The notes under the pieces were generated by a model. That model ran no database searches and was not told where the DNA came from. It saw only the letters and a list, made by a program, of their open reading frames with translations. Of a DNA stretch of 64,000 bases, positions 6,584-14,863 are shown piece by piece. The stretch is from the NCBI GenBank assembly GCA_947643615.1, contig CANRWO010000003.1, positions 56,453-120,452 on the forward strand, given 5' to 3'. This DNA is from an uncultured Lachnospiraceae bacterium. Its GTDB lineage: Bacteria; Bacillota; Clostridia; Lachnospirales; Lachnospiraceae. The first letter of the stretch is position 1; the number at the start of each line of letters is the position of its first letter. Made by a program: the position numbers and the translations under genes.

Positions 6584-7541
6584 TCTGTTCGCCCCTGACA
6601 GGCGCATAACGTGCCAGGCAAATGTCGTCAAGGTTCTCCCTGTGCATATCCACCGCCGTGATCTGGTGGTTATCATAGGTGGTATAGTAGTAGATCCCTT
6701 TATCCGCATTACAGCAGCATGTGAAAATAGTGATCTCATACTTGCCGTCGCTCAGGTCACAGCATCCCCTCTGCTGGTCTACAGCGCCGAGGATGTGGAA
6801 AAACTGGCTGACGCTCTCGGATTCCGAATCCCCGGAAACGGAATTCATTTTAACAAAAGCCGCCCTGATAAAACGGGACTGGGAAGACAGATCCCCGGGT
6901 AACCCCAATGCCCCCATGCCACGGCTGTATGCGGATAACTGCAGTTTATCGCAGAAATGGTTTTGTGGTTCCCTTGGAGATAAGTTCATGTAGTTATTCA
7001 GCTGGAACATCTGCTCATTAAAGGGAGGGTTATTCGTTAGTATCCCTACCGGGTTGTCATATACTTTGACACCCCCTTCCACAGATTCCACCGTGACAGC
7101 CTCGTCCCGGTCCGCAATGATCCAATGGAGCTGTGCCACCGGAAGCTTTTCGCTGAAAGAAATGTTGGTAAGGTTAATTCTCTCCAGCAGCGCCCTGGCC
7201 TCTTTTACGGATCCGCACTTCCCCAGGATCCAGGGAATGAACTCAAACTGCGCCAGATTATCCTTATCCGGCATGGGGTTCTTATAATTCGCATTCCCCA
7301 CAAAGTTCAAGCCGGCCATACCCAACCCCTTCTCATTCACCGCCTCATAATAAAGGGGGCACTCTTCCTCCACATGGGCCATACCGATCATGGCATAATG
7401 TTTTGCCATGATCCCCATATTGCGGAAGCGGAAGGGATAGTTGCGGGGCGTCACCGTTATCTCGTCCCCATAAGAAAATTCATAGTCCAAGGTTCTGCCA
7501 AAGTAGAAATCTTTTGTCTTGTATGTTGCCGCTGTACACAT
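6567..7541 (-). CDS. bsh: Bile salt hydrolase (choloylglycine hydrolase)
   Basis: This Ntn hydrolase cleaves the amide bond of glycine- or taurine-conjugated bile acids. With the start at 7541 (GGAGG, seven bases, ATG) the nucleophile is Cys2, exposed after Met removal; the ORF's longer N-terminus would bury it. The rest of the catalytic set is present: Arg16 and Asp19 in GRTLDYE, Asn79 in AGLNF (asparagine as in bile salt hydrolases, where penicillin V acylases have tyrosine), Asn170 in LTNNP and Arg223 in SRFIRAAF. At 324 residues it has the usual length, and the C-terminus (DKGIYYYTTYDNHQI) resembles clostridial enzymes. There is no signal peptide, so it is cytosolic. It is monocistronic. 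An amide hydrolase with N-acyl-homoserine or penicillin V preference is less likely. Confidence 0.88.
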   Translation of the reverse strand: MCTAATYKTKDFYFGRTLDYEFSYGDEITVTPRNYPFRFRNMGIMAKHYAMIGMAHVEEECPLYYEAVNEKGLGMAGLNFVGNANYKNPMPDKDNLAQFEFIPWILGKCGSVKEARALLERINLTNISFSEKLPVAQLHWIIADRDEAVTVESVEGGVKVYDNPVGILTNNPPFNEQMFQLNNYMNLSPREPQNHFCDKLQLSAYSRGMGALGLPGDLSSQSRFIRAAFVKMNSVSGDSESESVSQFFHILGAVDQQRGCCDLSDGKYEITIFTCCCNADKGIYYYTTYDNHQITAVDMHRENLDDICLARYAPVRGEQIRRQN

Positions 7542-7703
7542 CAAATTACCTCCTTCATTGGAACAAATCATACGCAAGATGATCTGAGTTCCCGAAATGA
7601 TGGCTGATTACCCGCAGGACGCATTATCAAACATGCACCGAGCCGGTTCCCTATACATAAAGTATGCCACAGAAACCATAAAATATCGCCTGGCACACCG
7701 CTT

Positions 7704-9170
7704 TTATTCCGGCAGATATCTCTGATACAATGCAACCTGGTCCCTGATACAGATCCAGGCGCTGTCCGACCCTGCCGTCACACAGATATATTCCCTTCCG
7801 TCATGGTCCGATGCCAGGCTGGCCGCACAGTTTTTAGACTGATCCACGTACCCTGTCTTAGCGCACAATACCTCTCCGTGGGTATCCCTATCCTCTATCC
7901 TGCGCAGGAACAAGTTAGAGATATCGATCCCCCCGGGATGTTCCGCCGTGGACGTTGTCACATAACGGTGTTCCGAAAGTACCTTTCGGCAGAATTCGTT
8001 GTCCGCAGCTTCCTTCAAGATGACCGCCATATCATAGGGCGTGCTGTAATGGTTTTCGTCGTACAGGCCTATACAATTTGTAAAATGAGAGGTTTCCGAC
8101 AATCCCAGTTCCACCAGCTTGTCGTTCATCATATCCACAAATGCCTCATGGGAGCCTGCCACATATACCGCCAACCCAAGAGCGGCGTCCGCCCCTGACT
8201 TCAAAGCCGTACCGTAGAACAAATCTTCCACGGGTATCACTTCGCCAACCTCAAACCCTACATTGCTGCAGTCATTTACGAAGCTGTAGTCGGTAATATC
8301 AATCGTCATGGTAAAAGTGCCGTCCATATCCGTTATATGCTCCGCCGCCACCAGCACCGTCAATATCTTCGTCATGGAAGCCGGGTTGATCCGGCTCCAT
8401 CCGTCTCTCTGGGCCAGTACTTCACCGCTCCCTACATCGATCATGATGCCGTGGGGACTGCTGATCTCTCCGCCGAAACCGTCGGTATGCTCCGTGGTAC
8501 CCGCCTGGAATACCTGCCGCGGCGCATCCGGCAGCACCGACACCACCGCGGAGGCTGCGTCCGACGGTATAACGGCCGCGGAAAATCCCCCTGCCTGCGT
8601 GTAAACCAGGGTTTTTGAAAGGGCGTCGGCTACGAAGTCCTCCGGTTTAGTGCCCCCGCTGCCGGACAGGGAACCGTCCCCGGCAGCGGAGCCAAGGGTA
8701 TCTCCCTTTCCGGACGCAACGCCCTCCTCCGGACGCAATGCCTTAAGGATACCCGCGGTTAAGAGAAAGAGGCACAGAACCGCAGCAACTGCCATAGCCG
8801 GCACCCCATATCGGAACATCAATTCCCGCCGGCGTTTCTCCCTTTTCATTTCTTCGATTCTCTTCCTGCGTCTTCGCCGCCTTTCCTGTTCCTCTCTTTC
8901 CTCCTCACTCAACTCCGTTTCCCGAAGAGGTTCTTTCGGCATGTCTGTTGCCCGGAAAGGTTGTCTGACCCGGCCCGTTTCCCGGAAGGGTTCTCCCACC
9001 TGACCCGTTTCCCGGAAAGGTTGTCTGACCCGGCCCGTTTCCCGGAAGGGTTGTCTGACCTGACCCGTTTCCCGGAGGGGTTCTATGCCCCGCCCTGTTG
9101 CCCGGAAGGGTTCTTCCGGCCTGCTATCCCGGCGCTCTTCCTTCCGGATGCTTAATTCTTCCGTATACAT
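7704..9170 (-). CDS. Membrane-anchored D-alanyl-D-alanine carboxypeptidase with N-terminal decapeptide repeats
   Basis: The C-terminal 250 residues are a peptidase S11 (DacF/PBP5-like) domain that trims the terminal D-Ala of peptidoglycan stem peptides. The motifs are SMTK (NPASMTKILTVLVA), SGA in place of SGN (ALKSGADAALGLA), and KTG (CAKTGYVD). Ahead of it lie one membrane helix (VPAMAVAAVLCLFLL) and a roughly 130-residue cytoplasmic region. That region holds about seven copies of a ten-residue unit, [RQ]PFRETG[RQ]V, then a very basic helix (EEQERRRRRRKRIEEM). The ORF opens at 9200, but AAGGAG precedes the ATG at 9170. The repeat tail is unusual for this family; the D,D-peptidase function is secure. 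Confidence 0.85.
   Translation of the reverse strand: MYTEELSIRKEERRDSRPEEPFRATGRGIEPLRETGQVRQPFRETGRVRQPFRETGQVGEPFRETGRVRQPFRATDMPKEPLRETELSEEEREEQERRRRRRKRIEEMKREKRRRELMFRYGVPAMAVAAVLCLFLLTAGILKALRPEEGVASGKGDTLGSAAGDGSLSGSGGTKPEDFVADALSKTLVYTQAGGFSAAVIPSDAASAVVSVLPDAPRQVFQAGTTEHTDGFGGEISSPHGIMIDVGSGEVLAQRDGWSRINPASMTKILTVLVAAEHITDMDGTFTMTIDITDYSFVNDCSNVGFEVGEVIPVEDLFYGTALKSGADAALGLAVYVAGSHEAFVDMMNDKLVELGLSETSHFTNCIGLYDENHYSTPYDMAVILKEAADNEFCRKVLSEHRYVTTSTAEHPGGIDISNLFLRRIEDRDTHGEVLCAKTGYVDQSKNCAASLASDHDGREYICVTAGSDSAWICIRDQVALYQRYLPE
8925..9120 (-). repeat. 30-bp coding minisatellite in the carboxypeptidase gene
   Basis: About seven near-identical 30-bp units encode the [RQ]PFRETG[RQ]V decapeptides. 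Adjacent units differ by one or two bases (compare ccggcccgtttcccggaaag with tgacccgtttcccggaaagg), so copy number could change by slippage without breaking frame. Confidence 0.75.
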
Positions 9171-9254
9171 AAAACTCCTTTTTTCCACACTTCCAATCAT
9201 GCCGCCAAGAGGACCACAGACATCTCTCTAAACGGCACAAACAATCCCAGGAAA

Positions 9255-9944
9255 CTACAGGTCCCGGGAGTCTGTTATCTCTTGCAAAGCTTCTTTGAAT
9301 CGCATATAGCGTTCCCAAAACTGCACATAAAAATCCTGCCCTGTCCCATATTCCGCCATATAAAAAATCTTGAGGAGGGCCATGTTGGCCTGCTTTGCCA
9401 CCGCTTCGTCCCCGCAGTCTCCCACAAGCGCTTCCAGCTCATTCAAAAGGGAATGCCACCGGCAGATAAATTCATGGTACTTTTCCTGCTGTGGCGTGTC
9501 GATCCATTTGCTGACTTTTACCTTTGACCGGTTGCCTGCCGAACATTCATGGGTCTGGAGGATGTATTTATAATCGCCGTCCTGGTAATACCTGCCCAGC
9601 GGAAACAGTCTGCATATTCCCGGCCTGAATTCATGGATACCACAGCGTCCATGGCCGTCCAGGAATACGCAGGCCTCCTCCTGCCCCGACATGCTCAGGT
9701 TTGGCAGAATACAGCCGTCAACCACATTTAATTCCGCTGCACCCTCCTGCAGTAAAGCTTCAAATCCTTTTCCCAACCCCGTTTCCAACCTGTACACGTC
9801 ATAGGGGTCGAGGATAACCGATTTGCCCATGCCACGGCAGCAGTCAGAGCATCCGCCGCATCCATGGCAATCTGCTTTCACCATATCGTTTCTGCCGTAT
9901 AACCGTCCGTCTGAAATTTCCGCAAGGCTGACATTTCTCTTCAA
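9255..9944 (-). CDS. YkgJ-type cysteine-cluster protein
   Basis: The N-terminus carries CHGCGGCSDCCRGMG, and a second set follows at CGIHEFRPGICRLFPLG, the layout of the YkgJ/zinc-or-iron-chelating cysteine cluster family, annotated in some genomes as Fe-S oxidoreductases. The eight cysteines would hold one metal cluster. The rest is a helical domain (LLNELEALVGDCGDEAVAK) of unknown role. It is a soluble 229-residue protein. The start is a TTG at 9944 with AGGGG nine bases upstream; the ATG at codon 21 would still keep the cluster. It sits between the GH43-like gene and the D,D-carboxypeptidase in one direction; no functional link is evident. Confidence 0.7.
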   Translation of the reverse strand: MKRNVSLAEISDGRLYGRNDMVKADCHGCGGCSDCCRGMGKSVILDPYDVYRLETGLGKGFEALLQEGAAELNVVDGCILPNLSMSGQEEACVFLDGHGRCGIHEFRPGICRLFPLGRYYQDGDYKYILQTHECSAGNRSKVKVSKWIDTPQQEKYHEFICRWHSLLNELEALVGDCGDEAVAKQANMALLKIFYMAEYGTGQDFYVQFWERYMRFKEALQEITDSRDL

Positions 9945-9985
9945 GATTTAATTCCCCTTTTCACCTGATATTGCAGACTGGTGCC

Positions 9986-10876
9986 TCAAAATCCATATTT
10001 GTCCACAAGACGCCTGTATTCATCCTCCGTGACAGGGATGATCCCGCCATGCCGTTTCTTCGTGTATCCCATATCAAACTCACTGTCATCCAATATCCTG
10101 AATTCTCCGCCGGCAAGGTCGTCCGTCACCAACGGCAGATACCCCTTCTCGGAAGCAAACCTGTCTACAATAAGGCACCATTTCCTGCTGTCATTAAACC
10201 GGAAAATCTCAGGCCCTTCTACCCCGTACAACCCATCCAGCGTGGCAGACCTTACCTCCTTAAAATCCTCCGGGTGCAGCGTTTTGCTGAAATCGATGCA
10301 AATTACCTTAATGGTCTCATCTTTTGTATAACGGTAATACCCCTGTTCCGTATGGATGATAGTGCTGTCTATCACATGGTTTTCCTTTTCCATAAAGACA
10401 AAGGGATCCGTGAAATTCTCAAAGTCCGTGGTATAAGAAGCATATATTTTCTGCTTCCCATCCACCATGGAGGCCCAGAATACAAGTACTGCATCCTTCT
10501 CCGCGTCATAAATCGCCTCAGGCGCCCAAACACAGCCTGCCCCTTCCACCCCTATGGTATGGGGTTTTGGCCCCTGCCAATTTACCAGATCCTCAGATTT
10601 CCACACAAGGATATCCCTGCTCCCGCCGTATTGTGCCGTTTCCCAGCCTTTTCCCGACTCAATCCTCAAATCTGTGGCAATCAGGTAAAACATATCCTCC
10701 GTGCGGATCAAAAAAGGGTCCCTGGCCCCCTTCTCACCCACGTCACTCCTTAAAACTGGCCTTCCTTCCGTCAAATCACGCCAATGTAACCCATCACGGC
10801 TTACGGAAAAATAAATCTGTTCCCCGTCCTTCCGTTCACTGGTAAAATGTGCGAATAAATATCCCGTATACTCCAT
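9986..10876 (-). CDS. Glycoside hydrolase family 43-like protein
   Basis: The protein has the five-bladed beta-propeller pattern of GH43-like enzymes, which remove arabinose or xylose from plant glycans or act on related sugars. Blade motifs are visible: YFSVSRDGLHWRDL, ARDPFLIRTEDMFYLIATD, VWKSEDLVNWQGP, CVWAPEAIYD and GVEGPEIFRFN. The RDPF aspartate, the WAPE acid and the GVEGPE glutamate are plausible catalytic residues. At 296 residues it is one propeller with no signal peptide, so it would work on imported oligosaccharides. Its leader is the 13-bp repeat, and the start has only a weak site (GAGAGGGCAG). The exact substrate cannot be read from the sequence. Confidence 0.75.
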   Translation of the reverse strand: MEYTGYLFAHFTSERKDGEQIYFSVSRDGLHWRDLTEGRPVLRSDVGEKGARDPFLIRTEDMFYLIATDLRIESGKGWETAQYGGSRDILVWKSEDLVNWQGPKPHTIGVEGAGCVWAPEAIYDAEKDAVLVFWASMVDGKQKIYASYTTDFENFTDPFVFMEKENHVIDSTIIHTEQGYYRYTKDETIKVICIDFSKTLHPEDFKEVRSATLDGLYGVEGPEIFRFNDSRKWCLIVDRFASEKGYLPLVTDDLAGGEFRILDDSEFDMGYTKKRHGGIIPVTEDEYRRLVDKYGF

Positions 10877-10925
10877 CTGCCCTCTCGCCCTTTCGTCGTC
10901 TCTTTTGTTGCTTCCTAATATTGAT

Positions 10926-11085
10926 CCCCTTAATCTTTCCCCTTGTTATTTCTCCTGCTCTGTCTTCTTGTTGTTTCCTCTTGTTATTTCCCCTTAGTCT
11001 TTCCTCTTGTTCTTTCCTCTTGTTATTTCCTCTTGTTATTTCCCCTTATTGTTTCCTCTTAGTCTTTCCCCTTGTTCCTCTTATG
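10926..11085 (-). repeat. 13-bp purine-rich tandem repeat between mtnA and the GH43 gene
   Basis: In mRNA sense the unit GGAAATAACAAGA (variants GGAAAGAACAAGA, GGAAAGACTAAGG, GGAAACAATAAGG) repeats about ten times. Each unit contains a Shine-Dalgarno-like AAGAGG or GGGGAAA. The 98-residue plus-strand ORF over it (10849-11145) is only the Phe/Leu-rich reading of this repeat. It fills the 283-base gap and ends about 50 bases before the GH43 start codon. Confidence 0.75.
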
Positions 11086-11159
11086 CTTCTGTGCCGGCCA
11101 TTTTCCGCAGGGCTGCCCCTTCATTTCAGCGTGCTTGCCCCCTGAGGCAGTCTTCCCTC

Positions 11160-12257
11160 TTAAAGCAGGCCTGATGAAGCATGCTTCTTTTCCATGATTT
11201 CCCTCAGGCTCTGGGAATAAGGGGCCCTGGCCACGCCATACTCTGTGACGATACCGGAGATAAGGTCATGTGCCGTAACGTCAAAAGCCGGGTTATAAAC
11301 TTTTACGCCTTCCGGGGCCATCCTCTCTTTATACCACATTTCCGTCACTTCCCGATCCGGCCTCTCCTCGATCCTGATCTCCGCGCCGGTGGGCGTCTCC
11401 ATATCTATTGTGGAAGTAGGCGCACAGACATAAACCGGAACACCATAATGCTTTGCCACCGTAGCTACCACGGAGGTGCCAATCTTATTGGCTGTGTCAC
11501 CGTTTGCCGCCACACGGTCGCAGCCTACGAACACCGCCTGCACCAACCCCCTGGACATCACATTGGCGGACATGTTGTCACAGATCAGCGTCACATCCAC
11601 CCCCGAAGAGTGAAGTTCAAAGGCGGTGAGCCGTGCCCCCTGTAAAAGAGGCCTTGTCTCGTCCGCATAGACACGGAATCCATACCCCTTTTCGTGCCCC
11701 AGATAAATAGGCGCCGTAGCCGTGCCGTATTTCACCGCCGCAAGCTTCCCTGCATTGCAGTGCGTCAGTATCCCGTCGCCGGGTTTTACCAGTCCTAACC
11801 CATTCTCGCCTATTTTACGGCAGACTCTGATGTCCTCATCCCTGATATCCAAAGCTTCCCGGCGCAGAGCCTCTCTTACCTCCGCAACCGATTTCCCTTC
11901 GTCCCTGCCTGCCTTCAGAGCCACGGCTTCCATGCGTTTCAGCGCCCAGGAAAGGTTTACTGCCGTAGGCCTGGAGGAGTCCAGATAGTCCTTATATTCA
12001 CGGAACCTGTCATAAAAATCTCCGAAATCCTCCTCCTGGATCTGTTTCGACAACACATAAATTCCCATGGCCGCAGCCACACCAATGGCAGGGGCCCCGC
12101 GTACCTTCAACAGATAGATGGCATCCCATATATCCTGGGCCGTCTTCAAGGATATCAGCTCTGTCCTGCCGGGGAGCAGGGTCTGGTCAATAATCACCAC
12201 AGCGCTCTTTTCGTCGTCCAAGGCAACCGTATCGTATTCCATAATATTGTTTTCCAT
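11160..12257 (-). CDS. mtnA: S-methyl-5-thioribose-1-phosphate isomerase
   Basis: MtnA isomerises 5-methylthioribose 1-phosphate to the ribulose form in methionine salvage; relatives act on 5-deoxyribose 1-phosphate. The family hallmarks are all present: KVRGAPAIGVAAA near residue 50, the catalytic cysteine in ILTHCNAGKLA, and the catalytic aspartate in VGCDRVAANGDTANKIGT. With the ATG at 12257 it has 365 residues, normal for the family. A GTG at 12284 with AGG upstream would add nine residues and cannot be excluded. No other mtn gene is in the window, so it may serve deoxy-sugar disposal. It follows ybaK at close distance. Confidence 0.88.
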   Translation of the reverse strand: MENNIMEYDTVALDDEKSAVVIIDQTLLPGRTELISLKTAQDIWDAIYLLKVRGAPAIGVAAAMGIYVLSKQIQEEDFGDFYDRFREYKDYLDSSRPTAVNLSWALKRMEAVALKAGRDEGKSVAEVREALRREALDIRDEDIRVCRKIGENGLGLVKPGDGILTHCNAGKLAAVKYGTATAPIYLGHEKGYGFRVYADETRPLLQGARLTAFELHSSGVDVTLICDNMSANVMSRGLVQAVFVGCDRVAANGDTANKIGTSVVATVAKHYGVPVYVCAPTSTIDMETPTGAEIRIEERPDREVTEMWYKERMAPEGVKVYNPAFDVTAHDLISGIVTEYGVARAPYSQSLREIMEKKHASSGLL

Positions 12258-12290
12258 AGAGTTTCCCACACCTTTCCGTAGCACACTCTG

Positions 12291-12773
12291 CTACCTGATA
12301 ATATCCGCAAATTCTGCCCCTGCGGCCCTGGCCAGATCCTGAGGTGAGAGTTCCAGCTGGGAACCGACCCTGCCTCCGCTGACAATCATCTTATCCAGCA
12401 TCCGGGCAGTGCTGTCTATCCTGGTGACATACTGCTTCTTCATCCCCACTGCCGTACAGCCGCCCCTGACATAACCGGTGACCATGTTGATGTCCTTCAC
12501 ATGGATCATCTCCACACTTTTCTCACCCACGCTTTTGGCCGCCGCCTTCAAATCCAATTCCTCCGCAACAGGGACCACGAACACATAATAATTTTTGCTG
12601 TTCCCAACCGTCACCAATGTTTTATACACTTTCTCATATGGCAGCGAAAGCATGTCCGCTATCTGCAGTCCGTCTATGAATTCATCACATTCGTAAGTGT
12701 ATTGTTGAAAAGGGATCTTCATGCTTTCCAAAATTCTCATGGCATTTGTCTTTACTTCTTTTTGTTTCGCCAT
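12291..12773 (-). CDS. ybaK: YbaK-type aminoacyl-tRNA deacylase
   Basis: This freestanding editing domain hydrolyses Cys-tRNA(Pro) made by mistake by prolyl-tRNA synthetase. The 160 residues show the YbaK layout: TNAMRILESMKIPFQQYTY at the N-terminus, KTLVTVGNSKNYYVFVVP, the lysine in LDLKAAAKSVGEKSVEM, and the GYVRGGCTAVGMKKQ loop that forms the substrate pocket. It is the gene before mtnA, 33 bases away. Confidence 0.85.
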   Translation of the reverse strand: MAKQKEVKTNAMRILESMKIPFQQYTYECDEFIDGLQIADMLSLPYEKVYKTLVTVGNSKNYYVFVVPVAEELDLKAAAKSVGEKSVEMIHVKDINMVTGYVRGGCTAVGMKKQYVTRIDSTARMLDKMIVSGGRVGSQLELSPQDLARAAGAEFADIIR

Positions 12774-12949
12774 ATCTACCTCCCTGCGCCTTCCTTGTCA
12801 ACACTTTACCATACCGACAGGAAATCAAGCACAAACAGGACGACCATTTGATTTCACCCGGCAAGGCAACGAAAGAATCAATAAATTTGAACAATTTATT
12901 TTACCATATATCCCCGTTTTAAGCTACGTTTTATTCGTTCAAAAAATGG

Positions 12950-12978
12950 TTTACAAAATCCGGTTCCTTTGGTATACT
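12950..12978 (+). promoter_or_regulatory. tyrS promoter
   Basis: TTTACA and TATACT are separated by exactly 17 bases. Transcription would begin near 12985 and run into the T-box leader. Confidence 0.7.
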
Positions 12979-12984
12979 GATTTC

Positions 12985-13400
12985 ACAATTTATATTCAAG
13001 TGATTGATTTAGAAAAGCAATGACAAGAACAAGTAACACACGGTGGAACGTACAGAAAGCTGCCGGCCGATGAGAGGCGCATGGGAAGCAGTGTGTGAAT
13101 ACATCTTTGAGCTTCGCACCAAATGCTGTTTTATCGTTACCCCACGAATTAAGGTGGTTTTATGGACAGTTAGTAGGCTGCGACGGTTCCTGCATCCGTT
13201 ATCGTGCTAGAGTATAAACCCGACGGATTTTATCTGTCCGGCAGTACTTCCCCTGCCCAGCCGATTGAGCGGGGTTGCCGGGAATATCTGTCCGAGAGGC
13301 TGTACTTGAAGAGGCCGCCAGGCGTGAGCCTGGCAGTAAACATTAGGTGGTATCACGAGACGTTATGCTCTCGTCCTTTTGAAGGACGGGAGTTTTTTGT
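12985..13400 (+). promoter_or_regulatory. Tyrosyl T-box leader of tyrS
   Basis: A T-box riboswitch senses uncharged tRNA and opens transcription of the synthetase gene. The antiterminator motif ATTAGGTGGTATCACGAG is at 13342-13359 and is preceded by the stem III hairpin GCCAGGC/GCCTGGC. The competing terminator is CGTCCTT/AAGGACG followed by TTTTTTG at 13368-13398. A candidate tyrosine specifier UAC stands in GAAUACA at 13100-13102, on the 3' side of stem I; that codon choice is inferred from position. The downstream gene confirms the amino acid. Confidence 0.88.
13368..13398 (+). terminator. Terminator arm of the tyrS T-box
   Basis: CTCtCGTCCTT pairs with AAGGACGgGAG across a short loop, followed by six T. 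It forms when tRNA-Tyr is charged and stops transcription before tyrS. Confidence 0.8.
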
Positions 13401-13461
13401 TTTCGTTTTCATTGTGCATCTTGATCAATACCTTGCAAAATCGAAGGGAGAAAACAGAACA

Positions 13462-14700
13462 ATGGAAAAACAAAACACAGAGCAGGTAAGAGCAATGGCA
13501 GAACACCAGATGAGAATCATTAAACAAGGCGCCGCCGATCTCATCGGAGAAGCGGACCTGAAGGAAAAACTGGAAAAGAGCATTCTCACCGGGATCCCCC
13601 TGAACATTAAATTTGGCATGGACCCCAGCGCCCCCGACCTGCATCTGGGGCATGCAGTTGCCCTGCGTAAGTTAAAACAGCTTCAGGACCTGGGGCATAC
13701 TGTCATTATCATTGTGGGTGATTTCACGGGAAAAATTGGCGACCCTACGGGAAAGAGCAAGGGCAGGAAGGCTTTGACAGATGCCGAAGTATTGCGCAAT
13801 GCCCAGACCTATCAGGAACAGGTATTCCATATCCTGGACAGGGAGAAGACCGTAGTCCGTTACAATGGCGAATGGCTGGAGCTGCTGCAGTTGGACCGGA
13901 TACTCAAGCTTGCTTCCACCATCACTGTGGCAAGAATGTTGGAGCGGGACGATTTCCAGACCCGCTTCCGCAACAATATGCCTATCGGACTGCACGAATT
14001 CTTTTACCCCCTTATGCAGGCCTATGATTCCGTGGAAATAGAGGCTGACCTGGAACTGGGCGGCACGGACCAGACCTTCAATATCCTCATGGGCAGAAGC
14101 CTCCAGAAAGAGATGGGCCAGGAACCCCAGGCAGCATTGTTCATGCCCATTTTGGAGGGGACGGACGGAGTGGAGAAAATGAGCAAAAGCCTTGGCAATT
14201 ACATCGGTATCTACGAAGATGCCAGGAATATGTTCCAGAAGGCCATGCAAATACCCGACGGCATGATCCTTAAATATTTTGAGCTGGCCACTGATATTTT
14301 GCCGGAAGATCTGGACCGGATCAGGATATCGCTGGACAACGGCTGCAATCCCAGAGATGTCAAACTGCATTTGGCGGAAACAATCGTCTCGTTATACCAC
14401 ACCCCTCAGGAAACGCAGGAGGCAAAGGAATTTTTTATCCAGGCTTTTTCCAAGAGAGAGATTCCCCACCAGGTAGATACCCTGTCCGTTCCCCGCGAAC
14501 AGGGACGGCTGTCAGAATATATCCAACTCCTGGTTTCCGCAGGTTATGCCCCAAGCGGAAGTGAGCTCCGCAGGATGGTAGCCCAGGGCGGGGTCAGCAA
14601 AAACGGGAACCGGATGGAAAGCGTGGACGAAATAATAAACTCCGGGGATGTGCTGAAAATTGGGAAACGCAAATTTGTTAAAATAACAAATCAGCTGTAA
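13462..14700 (+). CDS. tyrS: Tyrosyl-tRNA synthetase
   Basis: This class I synthetase attaches tyrosine to tRNA-Tyr. The HIGH-type motif is HLGH (PDLHLGHAVALRKL) and the KMSKS loop is VEKMSKSLGN. A C-terminal S4-like RNA-binding domain is visible (LRRMVAQGGVSKNGNRM). The ORF track extends it to 13204 through the leader, but the AGGGAG site and ATG at 13462 give a normal 412-residue protein and leave the T-box noncoding. It is transcribed alone. Confidence 0.95.
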   Translation: MEKQNTEQVRAMAEHQMRIIKQGAADLIGEADLKEKLEKSILTGIPLNIKFGMDPSAPDLHLGHAVALRKLKQLQDLGHTVIIIVGDFTGKIGDPTGKSKGRKALTDAEVLRNAQTYQEQVFHILDREKTVVRYNGEWLELLQLDRILKLASTITVARMLERDDFQTRFRNNMPIGLHEFFYPLMQAYDSVEIEADLELGGTDQTFNILMGRSLQKEMGQEPQAALFMPILEGTDGVEKMSKSLGNYIGIYEDARNMFQKAMQIPDGMILKYFELATDILPEDLDRIRISLDNGCNPRDVKLHLAETIVSLYHTPQETQEAKEFFIQAFSKREIPHQVDTLSVPREQGRLSEYIQLLVSAGYAPSGSELRRMVAQGGVSKNGNRMESVDEIINSGDVLKIGKRKFVKITNQL

Positions 14701-14730
14701 ATTGAGCTGCAAGGCTATGCGGAGGAATTG

Positions 14731-14792
14731 TTGAACAAAATTGCGGCAAGATAGAGGCCAAGGCTGCGGCATAGTACAGCAATTTCGTTCAA
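14731..14792 (+). other. 14-bp inverted repeat downstream of tyrS
   Basis: TTGAACAAAATTGC pairs with GCAATTTCGTTCAA (one mismatch) across 34 bases. There is no T-run after it, so it is not a typical terminator. It could be a structured 3' end or a remnant repeat. Confidence 0.4.
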
Positions 14793-14822
14793 TCGGTGTG
14801 AACTAACAACATTGTGTTAAAA

Positions 14823-14851
14823 CCCAGGCTCGGCCTCTCGGCCGAGCCTGC
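14823..14851 (-). terminator. Terminator of the dipeptidase operon
   Basis: CAGGCTCGGCC and GGCCGAGCCTG form an 11-bp perfect stem with a 3-4 base loop, followed on the minus strand by GGTTTTAAC. The stem also faces the end of tyrS on the other strand and may serve both. Confidence 0.7.
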
Positions 14852-14863
14852 ATATATTTGGGG

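Noticed and set aside
10849-11145. 98-residue hydrophobic ORF, membrane-like
   Set aside because: Phe/Leu/Ser pattern is the translation of the 13-bp repeat, and it has no ribosome site.
13146-13160. Second T-box-like motif (ATTAAGGTGGTTTT)
   Set aside because: It lacks the ACCGCG/ATCACG half of the motif and has no terminator partner; it is part of the inner stems of the single tyrS T-box.
13204-13461. N-terminal extension of TyrRS
   Set aside because: It translates the T-box leader and terminator; the true start at 13462 gives the normal enzyme.
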